A stretch of 10,355 bases of DNA, taken from contig JASHYS010000115.1 in NCBI GenBank assembly GCA_030042915.1, positions 1 to 10,355 on the forward strand, read 5' to 3'. This DNA comes from Acidobacteriaceae bacterium (GTDB lineage: Bacteria; Acidobacteriota; Terriglobia; Terriglobales; Acidobacteriaceae). The position numbers and the translations under genes are program-made. Numbering within the stretch: the stretch's first letter is position 1; every line of letters begins with the position of its first letter. The notes under the pieces are model-generated. The model saw only the letters and a list, made by a program, of their open reading frames with translations. It had not been told where the DNA came from and did not search any database. This document shows positions 7,315 to 10,355 of this stretch, piece after piece.

Positions 7315-10032
7315 TCATTCTTCAATGCTCTGCTCCAGTCGAAGGTCGCGCGACGAAGCGCCCACGCTCACGGCTCGCTTGCCCCTGGCTGTCACCCATC
7401 TTCCTTCTTTGGTTGACCAATATTGCAATTGCCGCGAAGCCACATGCAACGTCACCGTCTTGCCTTCGCCCGCAGGGAGATGAATGCGGTCGAACGCTGC
7501 CAGGGCTCGCACAGGGAACTGGGCTCCGTCTGGAATTTCACTGGGTGCGCCCAGGTATACCTGCGGCACTTCGTCTGAGTCCATCGCGCCGGCGTTTCTT
7601 ATGTGGACCCGGACGTCAAGACCACCGTCAGAAGTCTTCTCAACCCGTAGATCGGTGTATTCGAAGGTGGTGTAACTAAGACCGTAGCCGAACGCGAAGA
7701 GGGGCTCGATCTTCTCCTCGTCAAACCAGCGATAGCCTACATTCACGCCTTCGCTGTAGGTTGTCTTGCCGTCGACCCCTTTTGACGAACGCTCGGGATG
7801 CGCGGGGTCTGTCGCTGGATAGTCGACCAGATGCTTGCCCCAGCTAACCGGAAGTCGCCCCGCAGGACTCACCTTGCCCAGCAAAAGGTTGGCTGTTGAC
7901 CATCCTCCTTCATCGCCGGGCCACCACATTTCCAGAACCGCTTTCACTTTCTCCAGCCATGGAAGCGCGACAGGCTGGCTGGTGTTCAACACCACGATGG
8001 TGTTTGGATTGACCGAGGCGACCTCGGCCACTAACTCGTTTTGCTCGCCCGGCAGGCCGAAAACAGGCTCGATTCGCGTCCACACAAACACCACTGCAAC
8101 TTTGGCGTTTTTTGCCGCTGCCACGGCCGCTTCGTGATCGGCTTTGCGCCGTTCGGGAGTATACCAGTTCAGGCGGACCTGGACCGGAGCGTTTGAACCA
8201 TCGGGACTGGTCTGGACCTCAATCGAGTGAGGACCTGTCGTCAACATAATTGCGCGCCGCACATTGTCTAAGCCATCAGGAGTTGGAACAACATTGTCCT
8301 GATTGGCTTGGAGAACGTCACCGTGATTGCCGCCCTGCGAGGCGCCGGTTCCTGCCAGAGGCTTGTCATCCACAAAGATTCTGGCGTTGCAGCCCAATGC
8401 TTGTAGATAAAGCCAGTAAGTACCAGTCGATGGCGCAACGAGCGAGCCTTTCCAGGTTGCGGTCGTATTGGGAGCCAGCGCGTTGCCGCCGCTGATCGTG
8501 AAGTTCAGTTGGGCATCTACCTGCGGCGAACCCGAGCCGGTTCGCAACAGACCTGGCTTAGCGTTGTAACTCAGATCGCTGGCAGGAACCGTGCTGCCGG
8601 TCATGTCGTCGTCGACAGCAAAGCGAATATTCCGGTTGCCCGAGATACGCTTCATCGCTGCCAGAGGACCGACTTGCCGTTCAGGCAGCCCGACGGAGCG
8701 TTCGCCATTGATGCCGATGGCGTCCACCTGACCTGCAGTGGGTCCGATCAGAACCACCGAATCGAGATCGGCACTCTTCAAGGGCAGTGCGCCGCCTTCG
8801 TTCTTCAATAGCACTGCGGCATCCTCGCCGGTTTTTTCAATGATCCTGGCATTAGCTTCAATGTCCTGCGCGGTGATCTCGTGCTTCGACAGCCCATCCA
8901 AATAACCAAAGCGGCTCATCTCATACAACACGCGGCCCGCCGCACGCGTGATCGTGTCCTCCGTTACGCTGCCATCCCTGAGCGCCTCGGGCATCTTCTT
9001 CGGAACAGATGCTTTGACCCTTGTGCCCGAGTCAGCTTCATTTGAGCTTTCCGGCATCGGCTCCTCAGGAATATATCCCCCGTACATATTCGTCATCTCG
9101 TCGCTCTCAGGGCTTCGCGGCTGCTCGGGCAAATAGGGCCGAGAATCGAAGAATGAAATCCCGCCGCCGCCCGGCGCCGGCTCACCAGGCATCTCCATGT
9201 CCAGGCCCGCGTTGAGAAACGTCACATCATGAGTGGCTCCCCAATCCGACGTCACAAATCCCTTGAAGCCAATTTCGTCGCGCAGAATTTTGGTCAGCGT
9301 ATCCTCATTGCCGCAGGCATAAATTCCGTTGACCCGATTGTACGAACACATGATCGATGCAACGCCCGCATGGATAGCCGCGTCGAACGGGGCCACATAA
9401 ATTTCGTGCAGCGTCTCATCGTCTACCCACACGTTGGTCGCTTCTGTGTCGTAGGCGACAAAATGCTTCACCTGCGCCATGACGTGCTCCGACTGGATAC
9501 CGCGTATTTCAGCCGCAGCGATCTCGCCGGTCAGAAACGGATCCTCGCCGAACGTGTTGTAGCCCCGGCTGAATTCCAGGTCTCGGTCGATGTTGACAAA
9601 CGGCTGCAGAGACACGTCGATCCCCAGCGCCCGGGCCTGGCGCCCTATCACCAAGCCATTTGCTTCGGCCGTCTCGCGGCTAAAAGTGGCAGCTACGCCC
9701 ATGGTGGCTGTCTCGGCTTGCGCGGGATATCGCGTCAGCACTCCCGGTGGTCCATCAGCAAAGCGCAGTCCCGGAATCCCCAGCCGCGGAACTCCAGCAA
9801 GATAACCGGCCTGGCCTTGGTAGACCGCTGCGGCTTCATGCGACCCGTGTATCAGCGCCAATTTCTCTTCGAGAGTCATCTGACTCAGTAAGTTGTCAAC
9901 CCGCGCATCGCCCGTGACCACAGGCGCAGTCTGAGCCGGCGTCATTCGTGTGTTCAACACCACCGCCAGCAACATGATCAGATGGCTCACGCGCCAGAGC
10001 CCGGTTCTCAACAGTGGATTGATTGCTCTCAT
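7315..10032 (-). CDS. GH3-family beta-glycosidase with inserted PA14-like domain, exported
   Basis: From the ATG at 10032 the product has 905 residues. Residues 1-34 look like a signal peptide ending TPAQ. The (beta/alpha)8 domain (~40-380) carries RFADGPPG, KHF (189-191) and the nucleophile Asp263 in TSDWG. The alpha/beta sandwich domain is split by a PA14-like beta insertion (~486-626: TWKGSLVAPSTGTYWLYLQA, then ARIFVDD). The domain resumes with NTIVVLNTSQPVALPW and MWWPGDEGG, and a fibronectin-III-like tail (~766-900) includes FAFGYGLSYTTF. Such enzymes retain configuration and usually hydrolyse beta-glucosides or xylosides; PA14 insertions shape the substrate site. Two oddities are a ~65-residue Pro/Gly/Glu-rich insertion (~282-348) and a shortened acid/base loop. 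GGAG lies 6 nt before this start. An in-frame ATG at 10068 also has an AGGAAAGG-type site and would add 12 residues before the signal peptide; the longest frame runs to 10164. Confidence 0.92.
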   Translation of the reverse strand: MRAINPLLRTGLWRVSHLIMLLAVVLNTRMTPAQTAPVVTGDARVDNLLSQMTLEEKLALIHGSHEAAAVYQGQAGYLAGVPRLGIPGLRFADGPPGVLTRYPAQAETATMGVAATFSRETAEANGLVIGRQARALGIDVSLQPFVNIDRDLEFSRGYNTFGEDPFLTGEIAAAEIRGIQSEHVMAQVKHFVAYDTEATNVWVDDETLHEIYVAPFDAAIHAGVASIMCSYNRVNGIYACGNEDTLTKILRDEIGFKGFVTSDWGATHDVTFLNAGLDMEMPGEPAPGGGGISFFDSRPYLPEQPRSPESDEMTNMYGGYIPEEPMPESSNEADSGTRVKASVPKKMPEALRDGSVTEDTITRAAGRVLYEMSRFGYLDGLSKHEITAQDIEANARIIEKTGEDAAVLLKNEGGALPLKSADLDSVVLIGPTAGQVDAIGINGERSVGLPERQVGPLAAMKRISGNRNIRFAVDDDMTGSTVPASDLSYNAKPGLLRTGSGSPQVDAQLNFTISGGNALAPNTTATWKGSLVAPSTGTYWLYLQALGCNARIFVDDKPLAGTGASQGGNHGDVLQANQDNVVPTPDGLDNVRRAIMLTTGPHSIEVQTSPDGSNAPVQVRLNWYTPERRKADHEAAVAAAKNAKVAVVFVWTRIEPVFGLPGEQNELVAEVASVNPNTIVVLNTSQPVALPWLEKVKAVLEMWWPGDEGGWSTANLLLGKVSPAGRLPVSWGKHLVDYPATDPAHPERSSKGVDGKTTYSEGVNVGYRWFDEEKIEPLFAFGYGLSYTTFEYTDLRVEKTSDGGLDVRVHIRNAGAMDSDEVPQVYLGAPSEIPDGAQFPVRALAAFDRIHLPAGEGKTVTLHVASRQLQYWSTKEGRWVTARGKRAVSVGASSRDLRLEQSIEE

Positions 10033-10165
10033 CGGATACTCCGGGCCTGCGATGGCAGATGACCTCATTCTTTCCTTTCCTGCTGGCGCGTCAAGGATCA
10101 TGGCGTTGACCAATCCTATGATGATTCGATCAATCTTACCGCGGAGCGGGACGGTCTTCCCCACA

Positions 10166-10195
10166 TTGCTGTCATGCGAATCTGTACGATATAAG
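10166..10195 (+). promoter_or_regulatory. Candidate promoter of the right-edge FAD oxidoreductase gene
   Basis: TATAAG (10190-10195, 5/6 to TATAAT) has TTGCTG (10166-10171, 3/6 to TTGACA) 18 bp upstream. Transcription near 10202 would leave about 29 nt before the ATG at 10231. The -10 is reasonable and the -35 weak. Confidence 0.35.
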
Positions 10196-10230
10196 AATTC
10201 CGGCAGAATGATCGGCTACCATTACTTGCC

Positions 10231-10355
10231 ATGAGCGTTATGAATTCTCCAACCGCAAAGCTTCTGGGCGAAGTTGGCCTTCCCTGCAGTGTTCGCGAGC
10301 TGGCTCTAAAATCCTGGGACACCATTGTGGTGGGCGCGGGGCATAATGGGCTGGC
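10231..10355 (+). CDS. FAD/NAD(P)-dependent oxidoreductase (phytoene desaturase-like), N-terminus only
   Basis: Only the first 41 codons lie in the window and the frame is open at the right edge. After a ~29-residue leader the sequence reads SWDTIVVGAGHNGL. This is a beta-strand plus GxGxxG dinucleotide-binding turn of a Rossmann fold. The VVGAGHNGL form is common in amine-oxidase/phytoene-desaturase-type FAD enzymes that oxidise carotenoids, retinoids or other lipids. That subfamily is inferred from this one motif. The start is uncertain: ATG at 10231 or 10240, both without a good Shine-Dalgarno sequence, and the leader before the Rossmann strand is longer than usual, so a later non-ATG start is possible. 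It is divergent from the GH3 gene across ~198 bp. Confidence 0.7.
   Translation, partial: MSVMNSPTAKLLGEVGLPCSVRELALKSWDTIVVGAGHNGL

Noticed and set aside
9229..9891. 220-codon plus-strand frame within the GH3 gene
   Set aside because: It is antisense to the GH3 nucleophile domain, whose motifs are intact; no domain is recognised in the antisense reading.

Overview
The window looks like part of a GC-rich heterotrophic bacterial chromosome. The best guess is Acidobacteriota (Terriglobia type). That rests on the style of the proteins: a secreted S9 peptidase, a PA14-containing GH3 glycosidase, a GH15-like enzyme and a large TPR protein. It is inference, because no marker gene is present. I see no phage gene, transposase, integrase, CRISPR array or plasmid function.

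Layout. Positions 3-1946 (+) hold the C-terminal part of a large TPR protein that begins upstream of the window. A tRNA island follows: tRNA-Pro(TGG) and tRNA-His(GTG) on the plus strand, and a CAT-anticodon tRNA on the minus strand whose acceptor stem argues for tRNA-Ile2 rather than Met. Next comes a minus-strand secreted S9 (prolyl oligopeptidase-type) peptidase at 2681-4837. Divergent from it, across 252 bp, is a plus-strand GH15-like glycosidase at 5090-7024. That gene converges on a minus-strand GH3 glycosidase with an inserted PA14-like domain at 7315-10032. At the right edge, divergent from the GH3 gene, the first 41 codons of a FAD-dependent oxidoreductase are visible.

How the genes fit together. 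The S9, GH15-like and GH3 products all appear to be exported. Together they suggest extracytoplasmic breakdown of peptides and oligosaccharides. They sit in alternating orientations, so they are neighbours with a shared theme and not one operon. The tRNA island is an independent housekeeping unit.

The most unusual structure is not a gene. The 290-bp gap between the two convergent glycosidase genes is filled with nested inverted repeats: an outer 14-bp perfect pair enclosing one 27-nt hairpin and a second, larger composite hairpin with a one-sided 29-nt insertion. It may be an elaborate bidirectional terminator or a small non-autonomous element. I did not find a convincing undescribed multi-gene system here.
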